Source of the DNA: DATMMS01 sp036824145 | GTDB lineage: Bacteria; Chloroflexota; Dormibacteria; DASZGP01 | Reading direction: 5' to 3' | DNA: 64,000 nucleotides | NCBI GenBank assembly: GCA_036824145.1 | Contig: DAITAT010000001.1 | Coordinates: 1-64,000 of the forward strand | Position numbers and translations under genes: made by a program | The notes under the pieces: generated by a model | Database searches by the model: none | Told to the model about the DNA's origin: nothing | The model's input: the letters and a program-made list of their open reading frames with translations, nothing else | Part shown: positions 6,755 through 15,052 of the stretch, in pieces | Numbering within the stretch: the stretch's first letter is position 1 | Layout: each line of letters begins with the position of its first letter

Positions 6755-8448
6755 TGGCAGCAACCGCAGTCGCCGCGCCCCGCGTCAAGACGTCGGGTCC
6801 GAAGGTCAGCGGGATCCTCGACTATCTCAGCACCGTCGACCACAAGAAGATCGGGATCATGTACCTGTACACGACCTTCTTCTTCTTCCTCATCGGCGGA
6901 GCGCTGGCCCTGCTGGTAAGGACCCAGCTGGCGTCCGCGTCCAACACCTTCCTGACCCCAACCGTCTACAACCAGGTCTTCTCGATGCACGGGACGACGA
7001 TGATCTTCCTCTTCGTCATCCCGATGTGGTCGGGCTGGGGCAACTACATCGTGCCCCTGCAGATCGGCGCCCGCGACATGGCGTTTCCCCGTATCAACGC
7101 CTTCAGCTTCTGGCTCATCCCGCTCGGCGGCCTGATCCTCTTCGCCGGCTTCTTCGTGCCCCCCACCATAGTCCACGGCGCCACCACCTGCGCGGGCGGA
7201 CCGGGCTCAGCGGGCTGGACCGGCTACGTGCCGCTGACCGAGAAGCAGTTCAGCTGCAGCATGGGCCAGGATCTCTGGATCCTGGGGCTGCACGTGCTGG
7301 GCGTCAGCTCCATGCTCGGCGGCGTCAACTTCCTGGTCACCATCATCAACATGCGAGCCCCCGGCATGAAGCTCTTCCGGATGCCGCTCTTCACCTGGTC
7401 GATCCTGATCACCGCTTTCCTGGTGGTCCTGGCCTCGCCCTTCCTGGCGGCGGCCCTGGCGATGGTGCTGGCCGACAGGGAGTTCGGCACCGCCTTCTTC
7501 CAGCCCAACAACGGCGGTAGCGCCATCATCTACCAGGTCATCTTCTGGTTCTATTCGCACCCGGCGGTGTACATCATGGTTCTGCCCGCCTTCGGGATCA
7601 TCTCCGAGGTGATCCCGGTTTTCAGCAAGAAGCCCGTCTTCGGCTACAAGGCGATGGCCTACTCGATGTCCGCGATCGCGATCCTGGGTTTCGTGGTCTT
7701 CGTCCACCATATGTTCACCGTCGGCCTTCCGCTTTCCGTCATCAGCTTCTTCTCCTTCACCTCGATGTGTATCGCGGTGCCCTCCGGGGTCAAGGTCCTC
7801 AACTGGCTGGCCACGATGTGGGGTGGCTCGATCCGCTACACCGCCTCGATGCTGTTCGCTGTGGGCGCCGTCCTGATGTTCGTGATTGGAGGCGTGGATG
7901 GGGTCTTCCTGGGCTCAGTGCCCGTCGACTTCCAGCTCCACGCCACCTACTGGGTGGTGGGGCACATCCACTACGTCGTCTTCGGCCTCTCCGTCTTCGG
8001 TATGTTCAGCGCCTTCTTCTACTGGTTTCCCAAGATCACTGGCAAGTTCCTCAACGAAGCCCTTGGCAAGCTCCAGTTCTGGATGCTGTTGATCGGCTTC
8101 AACGTCGCCTTCCTGCCGATGCACCTTCTCGGCCTCGAGGGGATGCCCCGACGGATCTCGTCGTACCCGGCAACCAAGGGATGGCAGACGATCAACTTCA
8201 TTGAGACCCTCGGCGCCTTTCTCATCGCGGTGAGCATGCTGATCTTCATATTCAACTTCGTGAAGACCACCTTCTTCACCAAGCCGCCGGACCACACTCC
8301 CGACGATCCCTGGGAGGCCAACACCCTCGAGTGGGGCACCAGCTCGCCACCGCCAGACTGGAACTTCGACGTGGTCCCGGTGGTGCACAGCGTCCGCCCG
8401 GTCCGTGACGCGCGGCTGGGCATCAAAGACGACACCATCCACTACTAA
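6754..8448 (+). CDS. ctaD: Cytochrome c oxidase subunit I, A2-type
   Basis: 564 aa. The catalytic, proton-pumping subunit with heme a and the heme a3-CuB site. Visible ligands: H79 (heme a), H269 and cross-linked Y273 in YSHPAVY, H318-H319 (CuB), H404 and H406 (hemes) in VVGHIHYVV. The glutamate of the A1-type GHPEVY motif is replaced: the protein has the YS motif (Y267-S268) and Ala271, the hallmark of A2-type heme-copper oxidases known from Rhodothermus and Thermus. Length and the C-terminal tail are normal. It lies between subunit II and the heme A synthesis genes; no subunit III gene is found nearby. Confidence 0.96.
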   Translation: MAATAVAAPRVKTSGPKVSGILDYLSTVDHKKIGIMYLYTTFFFFLIGGALALLVRTQLASASNTFLTPTVYNQVFSMHGTTMIFLFVIPMWSGWGNYIVPLQIGARDMAFPRINAFSFWLIPLGGLILFAGFFVPPTIVHGATTCAGGPGSAGWTGYVPLTEKQFSCSMGQDLWILGLHVLGVSSMLGGVNFLVTIINMRAPGMKLFRMPLFTWSILITAFLVVLASPFLAAALAMVLADREFGTAFFQPNNGGSAIIYQVIFWFYSHPAVYIMVLPAFGIISEVIPVFSKKPVFGYKAMAYSMSAIAILGFVVFVHHMFTVGLPLSVISFFSFTSMCIAVPSGVKVLNWLATMWGGSIRYTASMLFAVGAVLMFVIGGVDGVFLGSVPVDFQLHATYWVVGHIHYVVFGLSVFGMFSAFFYWFPKITGKFLNEALGKLQFWMLLIGFNVAFLPMHLLGLEGMPRRISSYPATKGWQTINFIETLGAFLIAVSMLIFIFNFVKTTFFTKPPDHTPDDPWEANTLEWGTSSPPPDWNFDVVPVVHSVRPVRDARLGIKDDTIHY

Positions 8449-8473
8449 CCCGAGCGCGGGTGGTGATGTGCAT

Positions 8474-9436
8474 ATGAAGGGTTTCCGGGTCCTGGCCGTC
8501 GCGGCCGCGATCGCCGTCTACGTGCAGATCGTGCTCGGCGGCGTGGTGCGCATCAGCGGGTCTGGCCTCGGCTGTCCCGATTGGCCTGCCTGCCAGGGCC
8601 GGATCATCCCTGACTTCGCCAACAGCCACGTGGTCATCGAGTACGCCCATCGCCTCGTGGGCACCGCCGCCGGGCTGCTGATGATGGCCACCGCCGTCTA
8701 CGCGGTCGTGCTCTACACGCGGCGGCGTCGGGGCATCGCGATGCCCCGCGGCTTGATGATCGCGGCGGTCGCCGGCGTGGGCCTGATCGTGCTCCAGGGA
8801 ATCCTTGGCGGCGTCACCGTGCTGATGGGCAACAGCCCCTTCACGGTGGCCATCCACCTCGGCAACGCCCTCCTGGTGCTGGCGGCCGCGTTGCTGGCGG
8901 CGCTTTGGGCCGCCCGGGTGCTCACCGGGCGCCCGGGGGTCGCCCAGGCTCCGGCCGCCGGCGCGATGTTCCCCCGCTTTCTCTATGGAAGCCTCGTCGC
9001 GGCGTTCCTGATCGTGGTCAGCGGCGCCTACGTGGTGGGGAGCGGCGCGGGCGCCGCCTGCACCAGCTGGCCCCTCTGCGGCGCCGCCACGCGCTCTTCA
9101 GGCGCCGACATCCACTTCCTGCACCGCATCGTGGTGCTGCTGGCCGGGCTGGTGATCCTGCGTGCCCTCCACTATGCCCAGCGCCATTGGCGCGGCACTC
9201 CGATCGCGGTCGTGGTCTACCTGGTGGCGCTGGCATTCGTGCTCGAGGCGGGTGTTGGTGCCGCCCAGGTGCTCACCGGCCTCCCCGAGCTGCTGCGCGC
9301 CTCCCACCTGGCTATCGCGACCGCGGTCTGGACGGGCGTGGTCCTGCTGGCGACGGCTTACTGGCTGGAAACGCGCACTGAGGGCGTCGAGGCGGTGGCT
9401 CCGACCCTTGGCAGGCGCGAGGTGGCGGCGGGCTGA
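8474..9436 (+). CDS. ctaA: Heme A synthase, CtaA/COX15 family
   Basis: 320 aa, about eight transmembrane helices. It converts heme O to heme A for the oxidase. Family marks: GSGLGCPDWPACQG with the paired cysteines, EYAHRLVG, HLGNALL, CTSWPLCG in the second half and FLHRIVVL. The two halves are internal repeats, as expected. ATG at 8474 is used; GTG at 8468 is also possible. It ends in an ATGA-type overlap with ctaB, so the two heme A enzymes are coupled. Confidence 0.92.
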   Translation: MKGFRVLAVAAAIAVYVQIVLGGVVRISGSGLGCPDWPACQGRIIPDFANSHVVIEYAHRLVGTAAGLLMMATAVYAVVLYTRRRRGIAMPRGLMIAAVAGVGLIVLQGILGGVTVLMGNSPFTVAIHLGNALLVLAAALLAALWAARVLTGRPGVAQAPAAGAMFPRFLYGSLVAAFLIVVSGAYVVGSGAGAACTSWPLCGAATRSSGADIHFLHRIVVLLAGLVILRALHYAQRHWRGTPIAVVVYLVALAFVLEAGVGAAQVLTGLPELLRASHLAIATAVWTGVVLLATAYWLETRTEGVEAVAPTLGRREVAAG

Positions 9437-10356
9437 TGAGCGCGGTTACGACCGCCAAGCTGCAAACCGGGCAGGGACTGCGCCAGGTCGTCCGCGACTA
9501 CATCACGCTGACCAAGCCGCGAGTCGTCAGTCTGCTGTTGGTGACGGCGCTGGCGGGCATGCTGGTGGCGCAGCAAGGCTGGCCGGGCACCGAGCTCGTG
9601 ATCGCAGTGCTGGTCGGCGGATACCTGGCCGCCGGCGGCGCCAACGCCATCAACATGTGGTTCGACCGCGACATCGACGCCGAGATGTACCGGACGCGGC
9701 AGCGTCCGATCCCGGCGGGCCGCGTCCGCCCCGGCAGCGCCCTGGCTTACGGCACCGTCCTCAACGCCCTGGCATTCATCCTCATCGCCACCGTCGCCAA
9801 CCTGCTGGCGGCAGCCCTGACCTTGACCGCCACGCTGGTCTACGTATTCGTCTACACCATGTGGCTGAAGCGGTCGACGCCCCAGAACATCGTCATCGGC
9901 GGCGCCGCCGGCGCGTTCCCGCCGGTTATCGGATACGTCGCCGTCACCGGGTCGCTCGACCTGGTGGCCCTCTACATGTTCATGATCGTGTTCTTCTGGA
10001 CGCCGCCCCATTTCTGGGCGCTGGCGCTGCGGCTGAACGCCGACTACGACCGGGCCCAGGTGCCAATGCTGCAGGTGGTGCGCGGCCGCCAGGAAACTGA
10101 GCGGCAGGTGTTCCTGTACAGCGTGGTGCTGCTGGCGATCACCCTGCTTCCGGGCCTCCGTGGCTTTGGCACCTTCTACATGGTCTCGGTGCTGGTGCTG
10201 GGAGCTGTCTTCGTGGCGATGGCGGTGATGATGATGCGCGACCCCGGCACGCGCTGGGCGCGGCGGACCTACAAATACTCGCTTTTGTACCTGGCCCTGG
10301 TCTTTGGGGCCATGGTGGGCGACGCCCTCCTGAGGGGCGCGGCTGTTATTCGATAA
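9436..10356 (+). CDS. ctaB: Protoheme IX farnesyltransferase (heme O synthase)
   Basis: 306 aa, UbiA superfamily with about nine helices. It adds the farnesyl group to heme b to make heme O, the substrate of CtaA. The first prenyl-diphosphate/Mg site is NMWFDRDIDAEMYRTRQRPI (about residues 74-93); the second region, YTMWLKRSTPQNIVIGGAAG, follows near residue 140. Start overlaps ctaA by one base in the order TGATG. Next gene is 15 bases downstream. Confidence 0.95.
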   Translation: MSAVTTAKLQTGQGLRQVVRDYITLTKPRVVSLLLVTALAGMLVAQQGWPGTELVIAVLVGGYLAAGGANAINMWFDRDIDAEMYRTRQRPIPAGRVRPGSALAYGTVLNALAFILIATVANLLAAALTLTATLVYVFVYTMWLKRSTPQNIVIGGAAGAFPPVIGYVAVTGSLDLVALYMFMIVFFWTPPHFWALALRLNADYDRAQVPMLQVVRGRQETERQVFLYSVVLLAITLLPGLRGFGTFYMVSVLVLGAVFVAMAVMMMRDPGTRWARRTYKYSLLYLALVFGAMVGDALLRGAAVIR

Positions 10357-10371
10357 ACTGACGGAGTTCTA

Positions 10372-10500
10372 ATGGACAAGAAACTCGCCGCCAAGAACAT
10401 CAGGATGGGATTGATCCTCGCCGGGGTGCTGTTCCTCATGGGTGGAATGGCGTGGTTGTGGACGGTGCTCTTCCTCGCCTTTGCGACCACCAATGGCTGA
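10372..10500 (+). CDS. 42-aa single-pass membrane protein of the oxidase operon
   Basis: Short frame, ATG at 10372 and TGA at 10498-10500, with GGAGTT upstream. The protein starts MDKKLAAKNIRMGLILAG and has one hydrophobic helix. Its stop overlaps the ATG of the next gene (10493). It is comparable to the tiny helper subunits found in several oxidase operons; no family assignment is possible. Confidence 0.65.
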   Translation: MDKKLAAKNIRMGLILAGVLFLMGGMAWLWTVLFLAFATTNG

Positions 10501-10774
10501 GCCGACGACGGACGAGACGGCGGCGGCTCCGCCCGCGGACCGTCGCGACGACGCCTCTCGCGACGACGCTCATATTGGGCATGGGGACGAGATCCACATG
10601 CCCACCAACAGCTACTGGCCCCTGGTGACCGCGATCGGCGTGGCCGTCAGCCTGGTCGGACTGATCCCCATCCTCGAGAACCCCATCGGCTTCGTTGTCG
10701 GCGTGGTAGTCCTGCTGGTCGGCATTGGTGGCTGGGTCCGCGACGCGCGCAAGGAGTACAAGGAGCTCCACTGA
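10493..10774 (+). CDS. Cytochrome c oxidase subunit IV-like protein
   Basis: 93 aa. The first 37 residues are polar and charged; then two hydrophobic segments (about 42-60 and 66-82) and a basic end (VRDARKEYKELH). The order tail, two helices, short charged end, with the phrase NSYWPLVTAIGVAV, is that of bacterial oxidase subunit IV/CtaF. ATG at 10493 is chosen because it overlaps the previous stop, while upstream in-frame codons would lie inside the 42-aa gene. Confidence 0.65.
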   Translation: MAEPTTDETAAAPPADRRDDASRDDAHIGHGDEIHMPTNSYWPLVTAIGVAVSLVGLIPILENPIGFVVGVVVLLVGIGGWVRDARKEYKELH

Positions 10775-10784
10775 GCCCGGCTGA

Positions 10785-11534
10785 GTGAACCTTCAGCCGC
10801 TGCCGCTGCCATTTAGCTTCGATCCCTCGATCGTTATCGGCATCTTCCTGGCGGCTTTCGCGTACCTCTACTTCGGCCGGCGCCCGGCGGATCGCGGCCG
10901 TCCGTGGTTCTTCTGGGCCGGGCTGGGGACCTTCACAGTGGCGTTGGTGTCGCCGGTCGACTACGCCTCGGACCACTACCTCCTCAGCGTCCACATGGTC
11001 CAGCACATCCTGCTGACGATGGTGGGCCCGCCGCTGCTGCTGGCCAGCCTGCCCCCCGCCGCCGGGCGCGTGCTGCCGCGCTTTCTGCTCAACCCCTGGC
11101 TGACGGTGACGCTCTTCAACATCGTCCTGCTCAGCTGGCACTGGCCCTCGCTCTATCAGCAGACGCTGCTGGACCCCAATATCCACGTCCTCGAGCACCT
11201 GATGTTCATGGGCACCGCCTTCCTCTTCTGGTGGCCGATCGTGGGGCCGGCCCGATCGGGGGAGGGGATGAGCGAGATGATGAAGATCGGCTACCTGGCC
11301 TTCGCGGGCGTGCCACCGACGCTGCTGGGGATGACGATGGCGCTTGCTCCCAACCCTCTCTACGGCTTCTACGTCACGGCGCCCCGCCTCTTCGGCGACA
11401 TCTCCGTGAACCTCGACCAGCAACTGGCCGGGATCTTGATGTTCGGGATCGGCAACCTGATCTATTTCGTGCCCATCAGCCGGATCTTCATGGCAATGAT
11501 GGAGGACCCAGACCGAGTTCCCGCCGGAACCTGA
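10785..11534 (+). CDS. ctaG: Cytochrome c oxidase assembly factor CtaG
   Basis: 249 aa, six to seven transmembrane helices, caa3-type CtaG family (unrelated to the Cox11-type copper chaperone of the same name). Marks: YASDHYLLSVHMVQHILLTMVGPPLLLASLP near residues 65-90, LSWHWPSLYQQTL and the HVLEHLMFMGTAFLFWWPIVG stretch, whose histidines are thought to bind copper. GTG start at 10785, ten bases after the subunit IV-like gene. It probably helps copper insertion in the oxidase above. Confidence 0.88.
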   Translation: MNLQPLPLPFSFDPSIVIGIFLAAFAYLYFGRRPADRGRPWFFWAGLGTFTVALVSPVDYASDHYLLSVHMVQHILLTMVGPPLLLASLPPAAGRVLPRFLLNPWLTVTLFNIVLLSWHWPSLYQQTLLDPNIHVLEHLMFMGTAFLFWWPIVGPARSGEGMSEMMKIGYLAFAGVPPTLLGMTMALAPNPLYGFYVTAPRLFGDISVNLDQQLAGILMFGIGNLIYFVPISRIFMAMMEDPDRVPAGT

Positions 11535-11548
11535 CCGAACCGTCAGTT

Positions 11549-11554
11549 TATACT
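11549..11554 (+). promoter_or_regulatory. -10 element of the cupredoxin gene
   Basis: TATACT, about 36 bases before the TTG start at 11591, which has GGGAGTTGG as a Shine-Dalgarno. No good -35 match at 17 bases. Confidence 0.45.
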
Positions 11555-11590
11555 TGGCCTACTTTTTCTTCCGCGATTTGGGAGTTGGAA

Positions 11591-11995
11591 TTGAGTTCTA
11601 AGCGACTACTCGGTGGGGTTGGAGTGGGTGTGATGGCGCTGACGCTGGCGGCCTGCGGCGGCAGCAGCAGCAGTGGTGGCGGCGGCGGCAGCAACTCCCC
11701 ACTCCCGGCGGCAGCGGTGACAATCAGCGTCGATTTCGATGCCACCAACAGTGGCAAATACAGCCTCACCCCGGCCACCGCCAAGGTTGGCGGCATCGTC
11801 CAGTGGGACTTCAATGACGACCAGAATGGGCCCCACACAGTCACCTCTGACGACGGCAGCACCTTCGACTCACAGGCCAAGGGCGTCACCGGCAACAAGG
11901 GCGACAAGTTCCAGTTCACCTTCACCAAGGCCGGGACCTACGCCTATCACTGCACCTTCCATGCCAACATGCACGGGACCATCACGGTCCAGTAG
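11591..11995 (+). CDS. Cupredoxin lipoprotein (plastocyanin/azurin-like)
   Basis: 134 aa. Lipobox LAAC (about residue 21) makes it a surface lipoprotein; a Ser/Gly linker follows. The rest is a type 1 copper domain with ligands H in GPHTVTS and C, H, M in YHCTFHANMHG. It probably carries electrons outside the membrane, for example between the bc complex and the oxidase, as an alternative to a soluble cytochrome c. Start TTG at 11591 is set by the Shine-Dalgarno. It ends the respiratory island. Confidence 0.85.
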   Translation: MSSKRLLGGVGVGVMALTLAACGGSSSSGGGGGSNSPLPAAAVTISVDFDATNSGKYSLTPATAKVGGIVQWDFNDDQNGPHTVTSDDGSTFDSQAKGVTGNKGDKFQFTFTKAGTYAYHCTFHANMHGTITVQ

Positions 11996-12004
11996 CTTTT
12001 TCGC

Positions 12005-12811
12005 CTAAGACTCGGCGGGGCGCAGGTGCACCACCTCACCGGCCCGTACCCTGCTGAGGTTGCCGTCGGCGTCCTCGATGACCAGGCTGCCGTCGAGGTC
12101 GAGGTCCACGGCGCGGCCGGTCCGGGCTTCGCCGCCCAACTCTGCCCGCACCTCGCGCCCGATGGTGTCGCTGACCGCGAGCCAGGCCTGGCGCAATGCC
12201 TCCGGCTGGGCTTGAGCCATGTCGATGGCATCCTCGAGCTCGCCCAGCAGCCTCCCCATCAGGGTGGCGGCGTCGATCGAGCCCGACGCCGCCTCCGACA
12301 GGGCCGCCGCCTGCTCAGCGATCTCCGGGGGGAAGCCCTCCGGCCCGGGGTCCAGGTTCAACCCGACCCCAAGAATCACGAACCGGACCTGCCCGTCGTG
12401 GGTCTCGGCTTCGGCCAGGATGCCCGCCAGCTTGCGCCCGTCCAAAAGGACGTCATTGGGCCACTTCAGCTTGACCGCCCCGTCAGTCGGCACCTGGAGG
12501 GCTCGGGCCAGGCCCACGCCGGCGGCCAGGCTCAGCAGGGCGGCCGCGTTGGGGTCACCCTCCGGCCGAAGCACGACTGAAAACCACAATCCTGCGCCCC
12601 GCCTCGACGACCACGCCCGGTCGATCCGGCCCCGGCCGGCGGTCTGCTCGAGCGCCCATACCAGGGTCCCGTCCGGTGCCCCGGCCTGGGCCTCCGCGCG
12701 GGCCTGGTCCTGGGTGCTGCCGAGGCTCTCGAAGATGTGCGACGGCCATCCCAACCGCCGTGTTGTGAGCAGTTCGGCCAGCTTCGAGCCGAGTTCGGCG
12801 GCGTTCTCCAT
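12005..12811 (-). CDS. birA: Biotin--[acetyl-CoA-carboxylase] ligase
   Basis: 268 aa. It makes biotinyl-AMP and attaches biotin to carboxyl carrier proteins. Marks: STQDQARAEAQ (substrate entry), QTAGRGRIDRAWSS (biotin/ATP-binding GRGRxGRxW loop, with I and D in place of the usual G and R), KWPNDVLLDGRKLAGIL (catalytic lysine) and ILGVGLNL. There is no N-terminal DNA-binding domain, so this is the catalytic-only type that does not repress transcription. It is convergent with the cupredoxin gene. A TAACAT hexamer on this strand ends 13 bases before the ATG. Confidence 0.93.
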   Translation of the reverse strand: MENAAELGSKLAELLTTRRLGWPSHIFESLGSTQDQARAEAQAGAPDGTLVWALEQTAGRGRIDRAWSSRRGAGLWFSVVLRPEGDPNAAALLSLAAGVGLARALQVPTDGAVKLKWPNDVLLDGRKLAGILAEAETHDGQVRFVILGVGLNLDPGPEGFPPEIAEQAAALSEAASGSIDAATLMGRLLGELEDAIDMAQAQPEALRQAWLAVSDTIGREVRAELGGEARTGRAVDLDLDGSLVIEDADGNLSRVRAGEVVHLRPAES

Positions 12812-12855
12812 CGCTGTCGACGCAATGTTAGGCGGGCACGTATCTGAAATGTGTC

Positions 12856-12884
12856 TTGACTAGCCTCTTTGCCGCGGATAACAT
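12856..12884 (+). promoter_or_regulatory. Strong sigma70-type promoter
   Basis: TTGACT (12856-12861), a 17-base spacer and TAACAT (12879-12884), the best consensus match in the window. It serves the gene at 12929, which has GGGGAAG as ribosome site, giving a leader of about 38 bases. Confidence 0.7.
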
Positions 12885-12928
12885 GGTCAGTTCTCTGCAG
12901 GATCAAACGCTGGGATAGGGGAAGCTGG

Positions 12929-13246
12929 ATGATTCGCGAAACCTCGCTGGAGATCGGGGACTCATACAAGCGCTGGCAGATCGAGCTGGAGGGCCGTTAC
13001 GCCCGTCGCAACAAGGTCCACTACATCGATGACCTGCTCAACCAGCTCGAGCTTCTCAACCTCGCCGAAGCCGGCGTGATGCCTGACGAGCTGCGGGCGC
13101 AGGTCAAGGAGCTGCTCGATGGATCGGAACACCAACTCTGCTCCAAGCGGCCCAAGGAGCTGGCCATCAGTGAGTGCATGGAAGCCCTGTACGACATCCA
13201 GGACACGCTGCTGCTGGGCGGCGAAGAGGGCGACGAAGCACTCTAA
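12929..13246 (+). CDS. Hypothetical helical protein, 105 aa
   Basis: No family is recognised. The protein is charged and almost wholly helical, beginning MIRETSLEIGDSYKRWQIEL with heptad-like leucines further on (YIDDLLNQLELLNLAEAG). It ends with an acidic tail (GGEEGDEAL). Two cysteines (in HQLCSK and SECMEAL) are present. The ATG at 12929 is preferred over upstream in-frame codons because of GGGGAAG before it. It has its own strong promoter and is followed by a tRNA gene, so it is monocistronic and probably well expressed. Confidence 0.75.
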   Translation: MIRETSLEIGDSYKRWQIELEGRYARRNKVHYIDDLLNQLELLNLAEAGVMPDELRAQVKELLDGSEHQLCSKRPKELAISECMEALYDIQDTLLLGGEEGDEAL

Positions 13247-13266
13247 GCCCCGGCGAGGCCGCCACC

Positions 13267-13272
13267 TATACT
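13267..13272 (+). promoter_or_regulatory. -10 element of tRNA-Arg(CCG)
   Basis: TATACT, 19 bases before the mature tRNA 5' end. Confidence 0.5.
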
Positions 13273-13291
13273 CGGATCACCGGACCACCGT

Positions 13292-13364
13292 GCGGCTGTA
13301 GCTCAGCGGATAGAGCACCAGTTTCCGGAACTGGGTGTCGGGGGTTCGAGTCCCTCCAGCCGTA
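13292..13364 (+). tRNA. tRNA-Arg (anticodon CCG)
   Basis: Cloverleaf is complete: acceptor GCGGCTG (13292-13298) pairs with CAGCCGT (13357-13363) with one G-U; D arm GCTCAGCGGATAGAGC; anticodon stem CCAGT/ACTGG with loop TTCCGGA, anticodon CCG at 13325-13327; T arm GGGGGTTCGAGTCCCTC-like. Discriminator A. The CCA end is not encoded. Confidence 0.95.
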
Positions 13365-13423
13365 CACCTACACAACTCCTTGGCAGAATCTGCAACCCTA
13401 GCCACGTACACAGGAGGTGCAGG

Positions 13424-13717
13424 ATGGTAGCAAGAGTCACCACGTCACAACGGTCAGATGCCGACGAGGCCAAGCTGTTCATCGAAGACGATGTGATCCC
13501 GTCCCTGCAGAAGGTTCCGGGGTTCCGTGGAGCTTACTTCCTTGCGGACCGGGAGAAAGCCACCGGGATATCCATCACCTTCTGGGAGGACGAGGCCGCT
13601 GCGCAGGAAAGCCTCATTGTCTCAGCGGAACGCCGCGCCCGGGCAGCCGCGGTGACCGGAGCGACCTTCGAGTCGGTCGACACCTATGAGGTGATCGCTC
13701 AAACCCTATCCGCTTAA
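13424..13717 (+). CDS. Antibiotic-biosynthesis-monooxygenase-like (dimeric alpha/beta barrel) protein
   Basis: 97 aa. The pattern VPGFRGAYFLADREKATGISITFWEDEAAAQES (a strand, a turn, then a strand ending in a tryptophan and an acidic helix) is typical of small ABM-like ferredoxin-fold proteins. Active-site residues cannot be identified. It has the most perfect ribosome site of the window (AGGAGGTG at 13412-13419). It is probably a small stress or detoxification protein; the substrate is unknown. Confidence 0.7.
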   Translation: MVARVTTSQRSDADEAKLFIEDDVIPSLQKVPGFRGAYFLADREKATGISITFWEDEAAAQESLIVSAERRARAAAVTGATFESVDTYEVIAQTLSA

Positions 13718-13831
13718 CGGAGCCGAAGTAACTCTCAACCCGTGGTGGGTTGGAAATGCGGTAGCGCGGGGGGTGCCGGACCCGCGCGGTATCGTACATT
13801 GTCGGCAACCACAGAGAAGGGAGGGAGCCCA

Positions 13832-15052
13832 ATGACTGACGCTGCTTTCGCACGTGCGCGCGAGACGCGCCTCTTGTTCCGTGTCGCACTCGCGATATTC
13901 ACCGTCACAGTCGGCATCGGGATCTTCAACGGGTTCCACTTCATCACGCTGTCGCGGGCAGTCCTGCTGACGCACGTCCACGCCGGGACCCTCGGCTGGA
14001 TCACCCTCACGGCGCTCGCCGCCGCCTACTGGCTGTACTCCGACGCCGATGACCGGCTGGCCGGCCACGCCCGCGGGGTGGCCATCGGGATGGCGGTGTG
14101 TGTTCCCCTGTATGTCCTGGCTTTCCTGAGTGGCAACTTCATCGCCCGGGCGGTCTTCGGGACGCCGGTCCTGCTGCTCATCCTCGGCATCCTCGTGTAC
14201 CTGCTGCGGGCCCGCGGAACGACAGCGATGAGCGTGCCGCGGCTCGGCGTGATGCTGGCCTTCGTCACGCTGGTGATCGGCTCGACCATCGGGGTCCTGG
14301 TGCAGGTCGAGCTCGCGGTCAACCACCAGTTCCTGCCTGACGGGGCCATCGGCGGGCACGCCAGCGCGCAGGTCGGGGGCTACCTGGTGCTCTTCGCGCT
14401 GTCGGCGATCGAATGGCGGCTCAAGGGCGCCGACGATTTCGGCCTGGCGGGACGCCTCCAGGTCGCGCTGCTCTTCTTGGGGGGAATCCTGCTGGCCATC
14501 GGGGTCCTGCTCAACATCCAGCCTCTCCTCGGCAGCTTCATCCCCCTGGACCTCGCCGCGCTGGGGATCTTCCTGGTCCGCGTCGGCCCGACTGCCCTCC
14601 GGGCGCGGTGGACGGAGGCGACCAGCTCCCGCCACTACGCCATCGCGGCCGCATGGGCGGTGGTCAACCTCGTGCTCACGATCTCGTTCGTGGTGATGTT
14701 CATCGGCGCCAAGGGCGACTTCAACAAGGTGAACCTGGGGGTGCTGATCGGCGCCGACCACGCGATCTTCCTCGGCGTCATGACCAACCTGGCGTTCGGC
14801 CTGATGCACGACTTCGCACTCGACCGCCGCGACGTCTGGCCCTGGGCCGAGAACGTCATCTTCTGGGGTCTCAACATCGCCCTCGCTGGGTTCGTGGTGT
14901 CCCTGGTGAGCCAGCAGCAATGGGCCGAGAAGTTCTTCACGCCGGTGCAGGGCGCAGCGATCCTCGTGGGTATCGTGGTCTTCAGCATCCGCCTGAGCCA
15001 GCCGCCGGGCGTCGCCTTCCCCCACCTCGAGAAAGTAGCGTCAGGGGTTTAG
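13832..15052 (+). CDS. Heme-copper-oxidase subunit I-like multi-pass membrane protein
   Basis: 406 aa with about 12 hydrophobic segments. The phrase LLTHVHAGTLGWITLTALAAAYWLY (near residues 45-70) resembles the heme-ligand helix of cbb3/NorB-type subunit I, and GADHAIFLGVMTNLAFGLMHDFALDRR near residue 315 recalls a later heme helix. The CuB motif (HPEVY-like plus HH) is not visible, so it is probably not a working oxygen reductase. Similar proteins are often annotated as cbb3-type subunit I without partners. ATG at 13832 is chosen for the GGGAGGGAG before it; the in-frame GTG at 13742 is unlikely. Its stop overlaps the convergent gene. Confidence 0.6.
   Translation: MTDAAFARARETRLLFRVALAIFTVTVGIGIFNGFHFITLSRAVLLTHVHAGTLGWITLTALAAAYWLYSDADDRLAGHARGVAIGMAVCVPLYVLAFLSGNFIARAVFGTPVLLLILGILVYLLRARGTTAMSVPRLGVMLAFVTLVIGSTIGVLVQVELAVNHQFLPDGAIGGHASAQVGGYLVLFALSAIEWRLKGADDFGLAGRLQVALLFLGGILLAIGVLLNIQPLLGSFIPLDLAALGIFLVRVGPTALRARWTEATSSRHYAIAAAWAVVNLVLTISFVVMFIGAKGDFNKVNLGVLIGADHAIFLGVMTNLAFGLMHDFALDRRDVWPWAENVIFWGLNIALAGFVVSLVSQQQWAEKFFTPVQGAAILVGIVVFSIRLSQPPGVAFPHLEKVASGV

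Noticed and set aside
13736..13752. CAACCC/GGGTTG hairpin after the ABM-like gene
   Set aside because: Six-bp stem without a T tract; too weak to call a terminator.
13706..15025. 439-aa minus-strand open frame opposite the HCO-like gene
   Set aside because: Highly charged shadow; plus-strand protein has clear membrane pattern and ribosome site.
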